From Paenibacillus yonginensis (GTDB lineage Bacteria; Bacillota; Bacilli; Paenibacillales; Paenibacillaceae): a stretch of 64,000 bases of DNA. The DNA lies in the NCBI RefSeq assembly GCF_001685395.1, contig NZ_CP014167.1, positions 2,671,501-2,735,500 on the forward strand, in the 5' to 3' direction. The notes below the pieces were generated by a model. The model was not told the origin of the DNA. It made no database searches and worked only from the letters and a program-made list of their open reading frames with translations. Shown piece after piece: positions 32,446-42,544 of this stretch (positions within the stretch are counted from its first letter, which is position 1; each line of letters opens with the position of its first letter). Position numbers and translations under genes: made by a program.

Positions 32446-33666
32446 TCAGTCCAGGTTTGGTGCCGATGCCCCTTTTGGAGCTTTTCTGACCAGTCCGAAA
32501 TAGGCCAGCATCGCAGCCGTGCTCGTCGCCAAAATAATCAAGCCCAGCGGAACAGCGGTGTCTTCACCCGCAATCCCCACCAGAGGAGCGACCACCGCAC
32601 CCAGCAGGAAGGGGATAACCCCGAGCAGCGCCGCAGCGCTTCCCGCCATATTGGCCTGGCTCTCCATCGCAAGCGGAAATGCCGCCGTAGAGGTAATGCC
32701 AATCGAACATACAAAGAAAAAGAGCGGGATAACCAAAGCGAACAGCGGACCATGGACTAAAGCTACCACTAATACGGCCACGCTTGCAAATAAGGCAACC
32801 CATAAGCCAAACAATAAGAAAGTCTGCTCTGATATACGATTCGCCATACGTCCCACCAGCTGCGAGCCTATAATCAAGCTAATGCCGTTTGATCCAAACA
32901 GCAAGGCAAAGACAGCAGGCGTAACGCCGTATATATCCTGGTAGATAAAAGGTGTGCCCGAAACATAAGCAAACACCCCGGCGATCATGATACCCTGCGC
33001 CAGCATATAGCCGACAAACTTACGGTCACGCAAAAGCATGCCGTAGCTGCGCAGCTGATGCCCGAAGTTGGCCGGCTCACGCCGGTCTGCCGGGAGGGTC
33101 TCCTCCAAGCGCCATTTTGTCATTGCAAGTAAGTACGTTCCCAGCACGGCCAGCACGATAAACACACCCACCCATGTCGTGAAGGAAAGAATACCACTAC
33201 CGGCAATCGGCGCAGCAAGCGGGCCCAAATTCCCTACAAGGAGCAGCAAAGAGAAAAATTTAGTCAGTTCATGACCGCTGTAAAGATCGCGGGCTATTGC
33301 CCGTGAGATTACGATCCCTGCGGAAGCAGCAAACCCTTGGGCGAACCGGAACAGGATCAGCAATCCGATATTAGGTGCAAACGAGCATGCTAACGACGAG
33401 ATGACATATATAGCCATCGAAATCAGCAAAGGATTTCTCCGTCCATAAACATCGCTCAGGGAGCCCATGACAAGCTGGCCTATGGCCAATCCAAGCAAGC
33501 AAGCAGTCAGACTAAACTGCACCAGTGAGGCGTTCGTATTGAAATGCTCAGCAATTTGAGGGAATGCCGGCAAATACATATCAATGGTAAACGGACCTAA
33601 CGTCGAAAATAACCCCAGCAGCAAAGCCAAGCCAACAACAACATTCTTTTTATGGTTTTCTATCAT
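32446..33666 (-). CDS. Bcr/CflA-type drug exporter (MFS)
   Basis: The 406-residue protein has 12 membrane segments and the Bcr/CflA signature: TIDMYLPAFPQIAEHFNTNA after helix 1, GLAIGQLVMGSLSDVYGRRNP (motif A), and RFAQGFAASAGIVISRAIARD (motif C region). Family members export chloramphenicol, bicyclomycin or sulfonamides using proton force. GGAG lies twelve bases before ATG 33666. Just upstream (33690-33730) is a run of TTTCTA-like hexamers. Confidence 0.9.
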   Translation of the reverse strand: MIENHKKNVVVGLALLLGLFSTLGPFTIDMYLPAFPQIAEHFNTNASLVQFSLTACLLGLAIGQLVMGSLSDVYGRRNPLLISMAIYVISSLACSFAPNIGLLILFRFAQGFAASAGIVISRAIARDLYSGHELTKFFSLLLLVGNLGPLAAPIAGSGILSFTTWVGVFIVLAVLGTYLLAMTKWRLEETLPADRREPANFGHQLRSYGMLLRDRKFVGYMLAQGIMIAGVFAYVSGTPFIYQDIYGVTPAVFALLFGSNGISLIIGSQLVGRMANRISEQTFLLFGLWVALFASVAVLVVALVHGPLFALVIPLFFFVCSIGITSTAAFPLAMESQANMAGSAAALLGVIPFLLGAVVAPLVGIAGEDTAVPLGLIILATSTAAMLAYFGLVRKAPKGASAPNLD

Positions 33667-33689
33667 TTTTATTAACTCCAGTCCCCAGT

Positions 33690-33730
33690 ATGATTTCTAT
33701 TTCTATTTCTACTTCTACTTTCTCTCATCC
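33690..33730. repeat. Hexanucleotide repeat upstream of the exporter gene
   Basis: The plus strand repeats TTTCTA/CTTCTA about five times. It lies within 65 bases upstream of the exporter start, where changes in copy number could alter promoter or leader spacing. Confidence 0.6.
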
Positions 33731-33830
33731 ACTCCCACTCTTAGTTTTGGTCCATCCTTTGCTATTAGGTCATAGAGTTCGCTTTAAGTCAAGAACTATT
33801 ATTAAAAATTTTAGGAAATGGATCTAAAAA

Positions 33831-33870
33831 AAGACCACAAAGCTTTCGTTCTCACGAGCTTTGTGGTCTT
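33831..33870 (-). terminator. Terminator after the GH2 pseudogene
   Basis: AAGACCACAAAGCT and AGCTTTGTGGTCTT form a strong hairpin; on the minus strand a T-run follows. It once ended the GH2 gene's transcript. Confidence 0.8.
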
Positions 33871-33901
33871 ATTGCCTTCAATGAAGGTAGCAGGAGCGTG
33901 T

Positions 33902-34890
33902 CTACTCTCCTTTTATTATCCTGCGAATCTGTTCAACTGGTGCTTTCGGCTGCCGGTCATAGGTAAGCAGGCCGTTAATCTCCTGCTCCACATCCGTCAG
34001 CTGCGTATAGCAGAACCCCTGAATAACCGGTGAAGTGAACATAGGATCCAGCACCGCCTTGAGCCTGTTCAGGAAATCCTCGGTGTTCTCGGCACCTGAA
34101 TATCCCCAGCCCTCCCACTCGCTTTTCTTGAAGGAGATGCCCCCGAATTCAGAGACCAGAATGGGCTGGCCTTCATATTTAGCGCCTCCTACAAAGATAC
34201 GTTTGTTAGAAGGCATTGCCTCCAGGGCTGATTCAACGCTGGCATACCGTTCCTTCAGCACTTCCTCCCGGCTTTCATAATCATGAATGGTCACCAGATC
34301 CGTGGTCATCTGTTCCCACCGTCATTATAGACAACAGGTCTTGTTCAAGACGCTGGTAATAGGGACGGTTGTTCAGGCAGAATTTCCCTCCCTCAATCGA
34401 AACTTTGCGCATGCCGAAATAGGAAGAGACCTCATCGAGCACGGTTTCACCTTGCAGCAATCGGAACTGGATGTCATATAAATTAGTGCTCCGGACTCCA
34501 TAAGCGGCCGTGCCCATGTTCGGCGAAATCGTTCAGCCCGACTGCCCGGGTTTCGCTGGCCTGCCGCACCGTTTGGACGATGTTGGTGATCAGCTTGCCT
34601 TCAAAATAAATTTCGGCCTCCAGGCGAATCTCTTCATTTTCTCTAAACCCATCTACAAAAGAAACGATACGGATTTCATTGCGGTCCACATCCGGGGTCA
34701 ACTCGACTTTTGACAAGACGGTGATGGTTTGGGAAAATGTCCCTTTGGCGTTCTGCCATTTCTCCTTCTCTCCGATATTGGCATCATCAAAAGCAAACTC
34801 CCATTCGCCATTCAGGCACAGCCAGTTCTTCTGCTCAAACTGCGGTCTTGGGTATTCTGTACGTGGAATTTTCAATGTTGTCTGTATCAT
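33902..34890 (-). pseudogene. Broken GH2 beta-galactosidase/glucuronidase-like gene
   Basis: Three fragments of one gene lie in order but in different frames. 34890-34483 has the GH2 N-terminus (PRTEYPRPQFEQKNWLCLNG, then GRLWSPEH). 34517-34281 continues TNLYDIQFRLLQGETVLDEV and SYFGMRKVSIEGG. 34309-33902 has the C-terminal barrel end (PILVSEFGGISFKKSEW, with the Glu in SEFGG, and GFCYTQLTDVEQEINGLL). Large parts are missing, for example between WEFAFDD and the second sandwich domain and most of the central barrel. An intact member has about 600 residues. Confidence 0.85.
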
Positions 34891-34931
34891 CCAATCGTTC
34901 CTTCTATAATATAGAGGAGGCCGTTAATAAC

Positions 34932-35291
34932 CTACTTTACATAGAAGGTAGCATCCTGCCGGTCCAGATCCGTGGATATCGAGGATATTTCCAGCAAGCC
35001 ATCCCGGTGCCTCAGATAAGCTCCCGAAATATTATAGGACTCAAAGGAAACTGCCCACGAGTTTGCCAGTCCTGTACGCAGATGCCAGGTGGCATCATTT
35101 TTGAACTGGGTCGTGTTATCATTGGCTTCCAGCCATACCTTTCCGTCCTTGTGGCGAAGGAAGTAACCCGGTTTAGAAGCGGATTCTATGGATATTGCCG
35201 AGGCATCCGCCAGCCCTTTCACCATTTTCCACTGGGATTCCGCATTGTAGGCTATTTCGCTCTTGACCCTCATTTCGCCGGATACTTCCAT
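34932..35291 (-). pseudogene. AbfB (arabinofuranosidase B) domain fragment
   Basis: The 119-residue frame carries two beta-trefoil-like repeats, ESASKPGYFLRHKDGKVWLE and FESYNISGAYLRHRDGLLEI, with DATWHLRTGL and DATFYVK, as in the AbfB arabinose-binding domain (CBM42). Such domains normally sit at the end of a secreted glycoside hydrolase. No catalytic domain, signal peptide or good ribosome site precedes it, so it is probably a leftover 3' end. Confidence 0.75.
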
Positions 35292-35420
35292 ATTTCAGAA
35301 CATATTAAGTTAACTTAGAAATGAGGGACCTGAATAAATAAACAAAGCCAGCTGCCTATAAAGGCAACTGGCTGATAGACTATACTGGGACTTCCCCACG
35401 TAAAATGAATCCCGGAAGTT

Positions 35421-37454
35421 TTAAACCTTAAACTTGCTAATGACTTCTTGCAGCTCCTGAGCCATCTTGCTAAGAGTTTCAGCCGAAGCGGATACCTCTT
35501 CCATCGAAGCATTTTGCTGCTGTGTAGATGCGGCCACGCTTTGTGTATTGCCAGCTGACTGCTGAGCTATCGTGGCGACCTCTGTCACCAGCTCCACCAT
35601 ATTTTGCGAACTCGCATTGACTTGCTCGACAATCGAAGACACTTCAAGCGATTCAGCGGCTACTCTCTCAATGGAAGATACGATCTCTTTGAAGGTATCA
35701 CCTGTTAAATTCACCATGTTAATACCTTCGTCTACAACAGAGGTCCCCTCGTTCATAGAATGGACTGCATTCTCTGCTTCTATTTGGAACTCTTCAATAA
35801 GTCCCCGGATTTGACCGGCTGCCGTACCTGTCTGCTCGGCCAACTTTCTAACTTCATTAGCTACAACCGCAAACCCTCTTCCGTCTTCCCCTGCCCGTGC
35901 TGCTTCAATAGCGGCATTTAGTGCCAATAGGTTGGTCTGGCCCGCGATCTCGGTTATCAATCCAACGATGTTGCCGATCTCTCTCGTTTTTTCTCCTAAC
36001 GTATTAACAACGTTCGCGGTTTGGCTAACCGTCCCCTGAACAAGTCTCATTTGTTCAATGGTTTTGTCGACGACCTTGTTGCCGTCACTAGCTTTGTCAC
36101 TCGCTGTTGCCGTCAACTGAGACACGTATTGAATCGAGGCCGCAGCCTGATCCATGCCTTTTGATATTTCAGTCGTTGCTTGTGTGAACTCGTTAGCGGT
36201 ACTAACCTGTTTATCCGAGCCTTCGGCAATCTCCTGAATAGAATTCGCTATATGTTCTGCCGTCTGGGTTGTCTGCTCCGCACTCGCCGACAGCTCTTCC
36301 GAGGTTGCGGCAACTTGGGATGAATTGAAACCGACCTGACTAATCAATTGACGCAGGTTGGCTGTCATCTGATTTACAGAAACCGACAATTGCCCAAGCT
36401 CGTCTTTGGATTTAACAGCCACTTCTTCAGTTAAATTTCCGTCAGCAATCCTTTTCGTTGCAGTCATCAAACGTTTTAAAGGGCTGTGTATGGATCGAAC
36501 AATTCCAAATACAAGGGCTAGGCCAAGCACGACAGCGATCACAATGACAATCAGGGTCGTTATAAGAATTTGGCTGCTAGCTTCCGTAATTTCATCCATA
36601 TTGATGGTGCCGACAATCTTCCATCCAGTCAATTCATTGGTTACAAAAACGGCGCGTTTCTGTACGCCATCGGACTTGAAATCAACTGTGCCCGACGCTT
36701 GGCTGTTTAGTTTAGCTACATAACCTTCCTTGCTCTCCGTCCCGGCTGCAATAGACGGGTGAACCAAATACTTATCCTCGGAGTCCAGAATATTTACCAT
36801 TCCGCTCTCACCGAGCTTGATTTTATTTACCTGCTGAGAGAGATTAGTCAAGCTCAGGACCACGCTGACGACGCCCGATCCATCCTCAGCTGCTTTAGAA
36901 GGAACAACGATTACTTTGCCGTCCTGACTAACAATAGGGCTGTTTACAAACGTTTTTCCTTTATCCGCCATAGCATTGCTGTACCATGCACGTTCTCTTG
37001 GATCAAATCCCTCTGCAAAGGTTTGCTGCGGAGAGTTCAGTAATTTACCATCGCTTGTGGCATATTGGACGTAATCGTACTCTGCTTTTACTGCTTTTAT
37101 AGGATCCAGCACTTGTCTTAGTTTAGGGCTCTCCGTTCCAGCCACCATTTGTGTATTAACCGTCTTAGACAGATAATCCAAATCTGCAAAACTTGTCTGT
37201 ATTAGGTTATCCAGATCCGTATTCACCGACTCAACGGTTTGATGGGTGTTCCTCATGAACTGATCTGTAATTGCACTCTTTGCAGACTCGAAGGAAATCC
37301 ATCCCAAAGCTGCGGTTGGAATCAGCAGTACCGCCAAGAAGGCAAGTGTTAAACGACTTTTAATCGTATTCCATACAAATGTTTTCTTTCCTGACTGCTT
37401 GTTCTCTTTCTGTTTCTGTTTCTGTTTCTCTTTCTCTTTCTCCTTCTCTTTCAT
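35421..37454 (-). CDS. Methyl-accepting chemotaxis protein with Cache sensor
   Basis: The 677-residue protein has a membrane helix (about residues 34-55, [20 protein letters not shown]), an extracellular double-Cache sensor (about 60-290), a second helix ([20 protein letters not shown]), a HAMP domain ([20 protein letters not shown]) and a long coiled coil with the signalling tip [20 protein letters not shown]. It should bias the flagellar motor through CheA. The first 17 residues are a K/E/Q repeat encoded by hexamers ([16 protein letters not shown]), which precedes the first helix and is unusual. GGGGAG is nine bases before ATG. Confidence 0.92.
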   Translation of the reverse strand: MKEKEKEKEKQKQKQKENKQSGKKTFVWNTIKSRLTLAFLAVLLIPTAALGWISFESAKSAITDQFMRNTHQTVESVNTDLDNLIQTSFADLDYLSKTVNTQMVAGTESPKLRQVLDPIKAVKAEYDYVQYATSDGKLLNSPQQTFAEGFDPRERAWYSNAMADKGKTFVNSPIVSQDGKVIVVPSKAAEDGSGVVSVVLSLTNLSQQVNKIKLGESGMVNILDSEDKYLVHPSIAAGTESKEGYVAKLNSQASGTVDFKSDGVQKRAVFVTNELTGWKIVGTINMDEITEASSQILITTLIVIVIAVVLGLALVFGIVRSIHSPLKRLMTATKRIADGNLTEEVAVKSKDELGQLSVSVNQMTANLRQLISQVGFNSSQVAATSEELSASAEQTTQTAEHIANSIQEIAEGSDKQVSTANEFTQATTEISKGMDQAAASIQYVSQLTATASDKASDGNKVVDKTIEQMRLVQGTVSQTANVVNTLGEKTREIGNIVGLITEIAGQTNLLALNAAIEAARAGEDGRGFAVVANEVRKLAEQTGTAAGQIRGLIEEFQIEAENAVHSMNEGTSVVDEGINMVNLTGDTFKEIVSSIERVAAESLEVSSIVEQVNASSQNMVELVTEVATIAQQSAGNTQSVAASTQQQNASMEEVSASAETLSKMAQELQEVISKFKV

Positions 37455-37734
37455 CGCTTCTGTCTCCCCCCAAGAACCAAATCAGATTTCTTCTCAACCA
37501 GCTTATTACCGGCCAGGCAGGCCTTTTGCCCCTAAACTCTCTTTAGGGCTTCAACCCTATCCTCCTATTTCGGCATAAAAGTGATAAATGTTTAAGTTTT
37601 TTAATATTTTTTGCGAAAACTATATTTTCATAACCAGCAAAAAAGTCAGCTAAATAATTAAATTTTATCTATTTCCCTTTATGAACTAAAGGAAGTGCCC
37701 CAAATTCCAAAGGTCATATAGTCCTATTTTTAAA

Positions 37735-37762
37735 TTGACACCCCTCATATTTATGATATAGT
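37735..37762 (+). promoter_or_regulatory. Sigma-A promoter of the Rid-like gene
   Basis: TTGACA at 37735-37740, 16 bases, TATAGT at 37757-37762, about 120 bases before the chosen start. The rest of 37455-37882 holds no gene I can support. Confidence 0.7.
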
Positions 37763-37882
37763 TATGGGGATTTTTCTCAATTTTTCAGGAAGGATATGGA
37801 TACCCGTTTTAATAGATCCTCCAGATGGCCTACTGCTATTTTTGAGAAAAAGAACTACATTGCACAGGGGGAGAATTCTATT

Positions 37883-39304
37883 ATGATAAGACAGAAATTA
37901 AACTCAAGGCCCTTCAGACGAGCGATTGCTGCTGTTGCAGCTCTTCAAATTTTCGGGGCGTCCTTGGCCATGCAGGCTTTCGCTGCACCGCAGACGACCC
38001 TATCGCCGAACGGAGTGAAAACTTTAGCTCCGGAGGGTGCAATCCAATCCACTGGCACCTGGAACTTGGGTACACGTGCGGGGGATTATGTATATGTGGC
38101 TGGCATGCGGGGGATAGATCCGAAGACGAATACGCTGGTTGCTGATGAAAAAGGCCGGATCCGCCAAGCGTTTCTTAACATGAAGCTCATTGCCGAGTCG
38201 GAAGGAGCTTCGCTTCAAGATGCAACCCGTATCGTTGTTTATGTCACCGATATGTACCGTTACCGCCCGATGGTAAATGAAATTCAACAGGAGTTATGGG
38301 GAGACGGCCCTTACCCTCCTCGTACGATTATCGAGGTTGACCGTTTGAACCAGGATGATATTGTAGAGGTGGAAGGTACTTTTTATGCTCCTGTCAACAA
38401 AACTTCCCATGCAAGCAGCCTGGAAAATGCAGCTGCAGACAGCAAAATTTCTCCAAATGGCGTTGAAATCCTGCACCCCGCCGGGGCGATTCAGTCAACA
38501 GGAACTTGGGACCTTGCTGCACGTGCAGGCGATAATATCTATGTTGCCGGTATGAGAGGTATAGATCCAAAGACAAATACTCTGGTAGCTGATGAGGAAG
38601 GACGGATTCGCCAAGCATTCCTTAACATGAAGTTCATAGCAGAGTCCGAAGGAGCAACCCTCCGCGATGCCTCCCGGATCATCGTCTATACTACTGACAT
38701 GTACCGCTACCGCCCGATCGTCAATAAAATCCAGCAGGAGTTATGGGGAGACGGCCCTTACCCTCCTCGTACGATTATCGAGGTTGACCGCTTGAACCAG
38801 GATGATATTGTAGAGGTGGAAGGAACGTTCTACGCACCTGACAAGCCAGTTTCGAACGAACAGCCCGCAGGCGAACAGCCTTCTAGCGAACAACCTTCGA
38901 GCGGGCAGGCTTCTGGCGGACAAGCTTCTAACGAACAGCCCGCAAGCGGTAAAATCGCTGTTTATGTGGATGGCAATAAACTGAACAACATGCAAGCTGC
39001 AGTACAGAACAGTACCGGAGTGCTCGTGCCGCTGCGCAGTGTGTTGAACGCCATGGGCGCAACCGTAACATGGTCGGGAATGAACCAGCCTATTACGGTT
39101 ACTCAGGGAGAATTGACCGCCAAATTCACTGTGGGTTCAAAGTCAGTTCTGGTAAACGGCCAAATGCAGACCATGCAGGCTGCCGTACAAATTACTAACA
39201 ACTACGCCATGATCCCAGACAGTCTGATTACTGAAGTATTTGGAGCCGAGGTTAAATGGGATGGAGCAGCGCGTACCCTTAACATTACTTCCAAACACAA
39301 CTAA
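37883..39304 (+). CDS. Secreted protein with two Rid domains and a copper amine oxidase-like stalk domain
   Basis: The product from ATG 37883 has 473 residues: a signal peptide (IAAVAALQIFGASLAMQAFA), two near-identical Rid/YjgF domains (each with ILHPAGAIQSTGTWDL-like start, YVAGMRGIDPKTNTLVADE, RQAFLNMKLIAESEGA and PYPPRTIIEVDRLNQDDIVE), a Glu/Gln/Pro/Ser-rich linker of repeated EQPSS/GQAS units, and a C-terminal copper amine oxidase N-domain (VPLRSVLNAMGATVTW). Rid proteins hydrolyse reactive enamines in the cytosol; secretion is odd. In the second domain the arginine region is kept. GGGGGAG is nine bases upstream of this start; an in-frame ATG at 37796 is rejected. Confidence 0.82.
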   Translation: MIRQKLNSRPFRRAIAAVAALQIFGASLAMQAFAAPQTTLSPNGVKTLAPEGAIQSTGTWNLGTRAGDYVYVAGMRGIDPKTNTLVADEKGRIRQAFLNMKLIAESEGASLQDATRIVVYVTDMYRYRPMVNEIQQELWGDGPYPPRTIIEVDRLNQDDIVEVEGTFYAPVNKTSHASSLENAAADSKISPNGVEILHPAGAIQSTGTWDLAARAGDNIYVAGMRGIDPKTNTLVADEEGRIRQAFLNMKFIAESEGATLRDASRIIVYTTDMYRYRPIVNKIQQELWGDGPYPPRTIIEVDRLNQDDIVEVEGTFYAPDKPVSNEQPAGEQPSSEQPSSGQASGGQASNEQPASGKIAVYVDGNKLNNMQAAVQNSTGVLVPLRSVLNAMGATVTWSGMNQPITVTQGELTAKFTVGSKSVLVNGQMQTMQAAVQITNNYAMIPDSLITEVFGAEVKWDGAARTLNITSKHN

Positions 39305-39312
39305 TTAACTGA

Positions 39313-39361
39313 AGAGGGTGTCCCTCAGCTCATCTAGGATGGCTTTGGGAACACCCTCTTT
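39313..39361 (+). terminator. Terminator between the Rid-like and PAS chemoreceptor genes
   Basis: AGAGGGTGT and ACACCCTCT close a hairpin followed by TTTTCG. A diverged second copy of this hairpin and of the following 80 bases lies at 40525-40650. Confidence 0.75.
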
Positions 39362-39395
39362 TCGATTTGCATAACAGACAACAGACAGTGGTGAA

Positions 39396-40298
39396 TTAGA
39401 GCATTTCTGCTGCTTTGTGCGCCTGTTCATCCAGTTTCTGCGCATGGAGAACTACGCTGTCAAATCTGTCCATAGTCACTCGTATCTGATGCTGACTCTC
39501 CACAATAGAAGACTGAATGCGGCTAATTCCATCTGAAATCTCACTAATTTCCTTTGTAATGCCGGATATGGTGCCCTGCACTTCGGTAATGGAATTCGAC
39601 ACTTGGTTAGACAGCATGCGTACCTCTGAGGCCACTACTTCAAAGCCTTTACCATAAGGACCGGCATGAGCAGCTTCAATTGCTGCATTTAAGGAGAGCA
39701 GATTCGTCTGAGAAGCAATATCCCGGATCGTTTGCACAATCCCCTGGATAGATTTAGTTTGCTCTTTAAGTTCTTTAATTGTAACCGTATTATGCTCGGA
39801 AATTTCAGCTATCCTGTCCACGCTAAGCAGTAGTTCCCTGCTTTGGCTAATTCCCTTCTCCGCATGATCGTTTAAGTCCTTAGAGGAAGACATTACTTCG
39901 TTAACTACAGTAGATAAACTACACTGACGTTTAGTACTATCCGAAGCGATTTTAATAACGCCCACTACCTTCGATTCCTGCTCGTCAAAGATCGGCATAT
40001 AGGTCGCTTCCAGCCATACAGATTCACCATGGGCATTTTTCCGTTCCACTTTATTCTGGAAACCTTCACCGGCTAGCAGTAACCTCCAGAATTGCTCGTA
40101 AGCAGGAGACTTAACAAACGATTCGAAACAGAAATCACTATGTTGCATATTCTCTATCTCTTCAACGGAATACCCCATCACTTTAGCGAAAACCTCGTTG
40201 ACATAAGTTACTTTCCGATCAGTGTTAAAACGGATTATGGCAAAGTTCCTCTTCAGCACTCCTAAAATGCTTTCATCCACTAACGTTTGTTGTAACAT
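39396..40298 (-). CDS. Soluble PAS-domain chemoreceptor-like protein
   Basis: The 300-residue protein has a PAS domain (about residues 15-130; [20 protein letters not shown] and [20 protein letters not shown]) and a short methyl-accepting signalling domain with [20 protein letters not shown]. There are no membrane segments. It resembles small PAS-MCP proteins that sense redox state or small ligands through a PAS cofactor. Its transcript and that of the Rid-like gene converge on a shared hairpin. Confidence 0.88.
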   Translation of the reverse strand: MLQQTLVDESILGVLKRNFAIIRFNTDRKVTYVNEVFAKVMGYSVEEIENMQHSDFCFESFVKSPAYEQFWRLLLAGEGFQNKVERKNAHGESVWLEATYMPIFDEQESKVVGVIKIASDSTKRQCSLSTVVNEVMSSSKDLNDHAEKGISQSRELLLSVDRIAEISEHNTVTIKELKEQTKSIQGIVQTIRDIASQTNLLSLNAAIEAAHAGPYGKGFEVVASEVRMLSNQVSNSITEVQGTISGITKEISEISDGISRIQSSIVESQHQIRVTMDRFDSVVLHAQKLDEQAHKAAEML

Positions 40299-40524
40299 TT
40301 AATAATCGACCCCCAATGTTAAATGAAAGGGCTTAATCCCACACAAGTATCTTTTAGAAGCTTGCCCTGTTAAAAAAGACCCGTTCTGTGTAACCTCTCT
40401 ATCGCACTCTAACACAAAAGTAAATTAACACACCCATCTATACAAAACATAAACAATAGAGACGTTTCATTAAGCCCGAACCGTTTGATGGGCCTCGCTT
40501 GCTAAATATGGGGATAACCTTAAT

Positions 40525-40650
40525 CAGGGTGTCCCTCCGCTCATCTTTGATGACTTTGGGGACACCCTCTTTTTGATTTCTGTAGCAGATAATGGTGAAT
40601 TAGAGCATTTCCGCTGTTTTGTGCGCCTGTTCATCCCGTTTCTGCGCCTT
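40525..40650. repeat. Duplicate of the terminator and 3' end of the PAS chemoreceptor gene
   Basis: GGGTGTCCCTC...GGGGACACCCTCTTTTTG and then GGTGAATTAGAGCATTTCC, TTTGTGCGCCTGTTCATCC and TTTCTGCGCC repeat 39315-39443 with small changes. It is a partial copy without the rest of the gene, so a larger duplication followed by deletion is likely. Confidence 0.8.
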
Positions 40651-40656
40651 ACAAAC

Positions 40657-40830
40657 CTACTTCTTGTTTCTGGCTAATCTCAGCCAAATAGCTAATATAA
40701 GTGCTAATCCGGCATTGCATACAAAGTTAACGAGCAGTGTACGGTCACCCGTACCTGCATACAGCAGTCCGTTCACCAGCAGAGAAGCGGCACATAAAAT
40801 CAACAACCATTTCAGTGTTGTATTCAGCAT
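40657..40830 (-). CDS. Small membrane protein at the end of the ABC operon
   Basis: The 57-residue product from ATG 40830 begins MLNTTLKWLLILCAASLLVN, has two membrane helices (second: NFVCNAGLALILAIWLRL) and ends in ARNKK. AGGAGG is seven bases upstream. It follows the ABC permease by 19 bases in the same direction, so it is part of that operon. No family is recognised. Confidence 0.75.
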   Translation of the reverse strand: MLNTTLKWLLILCAASLLVNGLLYAGTGDRTLLVNFVCNAGLALILAIWLRLARNKK

Positions 40831-40849
40831 TTTATTTCCTCCTCCCGCG

Positions 40850-41554
40850 TTAATTCAGCACGTCGTCACGCTCAACGTTACGAATGGAGAGATAGGCGAT
40901 GGCCGCACCAAGCAGCGCCATCCCCACCGGAATGGCCACAATAGAATACAGGCTAAAGCCATCAACGGTCTGGCAGACAATCATTACGACCAGGAACGAC
41001 GAAACGATGGTTGCCGCCACCGAATGCTTACGCATGCCGAAATACAAGGGAATCAAGCTTAAAAAGCTGGTCGCCACCGCACTCATGATGATCGTGACTA
41101 ACGTTTTGACCACAAGGAACAAGGTCAAAGGCTCGGTAATAACTGAGGCGAACTGGTTAAATATATAGAAGCCCAAACCCACTACCAGATTTGTCAAAAC
41201 ATCGGCCAAAAATATAAACAGAATGATGACAAGCAGCTTGGCGGCCATAAGTTTCTTCCGGTTGATAGGGTACATAAACAGGACCGTAATGGATTTGCTG
41301 CGAAACTCTTCTACCACAAGCCTGGCAAGAAGAACGGCAGCGAATATGATGTAGGTACCCCGGACAAGCAAATCTAGTACAGAAAACATGCTTTCATAGT
41401 TCATTATGGGGAAGTTTTCTCTCATTTCCGCATTTAAACTGAAGGTGCACATCAATATAAAAATAACGGCATTCGCAATCAACGCGGCATAAATATAAGA
41501 CTTTAAACGAAACTTACGCATTTCCAGCTTCATAAGCTTAAGCAACAACGCCAC
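40850..41554 (-). CDS. ABC-2 type transporter permease
   Basis: The 234-residue protein has six hydrophobic segments and starts MALLLKLMKLEMRKFRLKSY, like the permeases of bacitracin/lantibiotic-type ABC exporters, with ILLARLVVEEFRSKSITVLF in the first third. It overlaps the upstream ATPase gene by 17 bases. The first codon is GTG; an ATG at codon 8 could also be used. With the ATPase it probably moves a peptide antibiotic or lipid, which agrees with control by the adjacent two-component system. Confidence 0.85.
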   Translation of the reverse strand: MALLLKLMKLEMRKFRLKSYIYAALIANAVIFILMCTFSLNAEMRENFPIMNYESMFSVLDLLVRGTYIIFAAVLLARLVVEEFRSKSITVLFMYPINRKKLMAAKLLVIILFIFLADVLTNLVVGLGFYIFNQFASVITEPLTLFLVVKTLVTIIMSAVATSFLSLIPLYFGMRKHSVAATIVSSFLVVMIVCQTVDGFSLYSIVAIPVGMALLGAAIAYLSIRNVERDDVLN

Positions 41555-42461
41555 CCCCGTTCAGGATCGAAAGGAAATAATCCTCGAGCGAGCCTTTTTT
41601 CCTATGAACAGCCTCAATCTCCACCTCATGCAGCACCAAGGCCTTCATCAGCTCGCTTTGGGGAATCGGGCAGTCATAAATGCGGAGCTCGTGATCTCCG
41701 GTAATACGGATATTCGTGAGGTTCAGATGGTTCTCAAGCACATAAGCCGCTTTATGGGTTGAACGGGTCGTGACTTCGATATATTCAGCCGTCTGCTGGG
41801 CGATATGGTCCATGGATACCTCCTGCAGCAGCTTCCCTTCATTCATAACCGCAATTGTATCCGCGATCAGCTCGATCTCGGCAAGAATATGACTCGAAAT
41901 AAGAATTGTAATTCCATACTGTCTGCCTAACATTTTGAATAAATCGCGAAACTCCTTGATCCCTACCGGGTCGAGGCCGTTAATCGGTTCGTCCAGTATG
42001 AGCAGCTCCGGCTTAGTCAAAATCGCCCTGGCGATGCTAAGCCGCTGCTTCATCCCCAGTGAGAAATCCTTAACGGATTTCCCTTCAATCCCCTTCAGGT
42101 TCACGAGTTCAAGTGCCTCAGCAATGGACTGTTTGTTGTGATAACCCATGTATTCGCAGTGAAGATCCAGATTTTCACGGGCCGTTAATTTTTCGTAAAA
42201 GATCGGGTTCTCAATAATGGTGCCCATTCGCCCTAACAGGCGGTATGAATTAGGGGTCAGCTTCTCCCCAAAAATTTCAATTTCTCCTGCTGTCGGCTTG
42301 ACCAGGTTGGTGAGCATTTTCATGACCGTTGTTTTCCCCGCTCCGTTGGGGCCGAGCAGGCCGTAAATTTCCCCCTGCCGGATGTTCATGTTTACATTCG
42401 AAACGACTTCCTTGCCGTTATAAGCCCGGGTAAGCTGTTTCGTTCTTACCGTATAAGTCAT
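41538..42461 (-). CDS. ABC transporter ATP-binding protein (BcrA-like)
   Basis: The 307-residue ATPase has Walker A LLGPNGAGKTTVMKM, Q-loop region IIENPIFYEKLTARENL, signature DFSLGMKQRLSIARA, Walker B ELLILDEPINGLDPVG and the H-loop ILISSHILAE. The C-terminal about 90 residues are the usual extra domain of BcrA/CcmA-type drug-resistance ATPases. It is cotranscribed with the permease downstream and with the response regulator and kinase upstream. It has no membrane segments. Confidence 0.92.
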   Translation of the reverse strand: MTYTVRTKQLTRAYNGKEVVSNVNMNIRQGEIYGLLGPNGAGKTTVMKMLTNLVKPTAGEIEIFGEKLTPNSYRLLGRMGTIIENPIFYEKLTARENLDLHCEYMGYHNKQSIAEALELVNLKGIEGKSVKDFSLGMKQRLSIARAILTKPELLILDEPINGLDPVGIKEFRDLFKMLGRQYGITILISSHILAEIELIADTIAVMNEGKLLQEVSMDHIAQQTAEYIEVTTRSTHKAAYVLENHLNLTNIRITGDHELRIYDCPIPQSELMKALVLHEVEIEAVHRKKGSLEDYFLSILNGGGVVA

Positions 42462-42544
42462 CCCTCTATGCCTCCTTTGTTCTCTGTAAGCTTTATTCTA
42501 AGGATGGGTTTTGCCTTTTTTCTTACTCGTTCCTTACGAATTTC

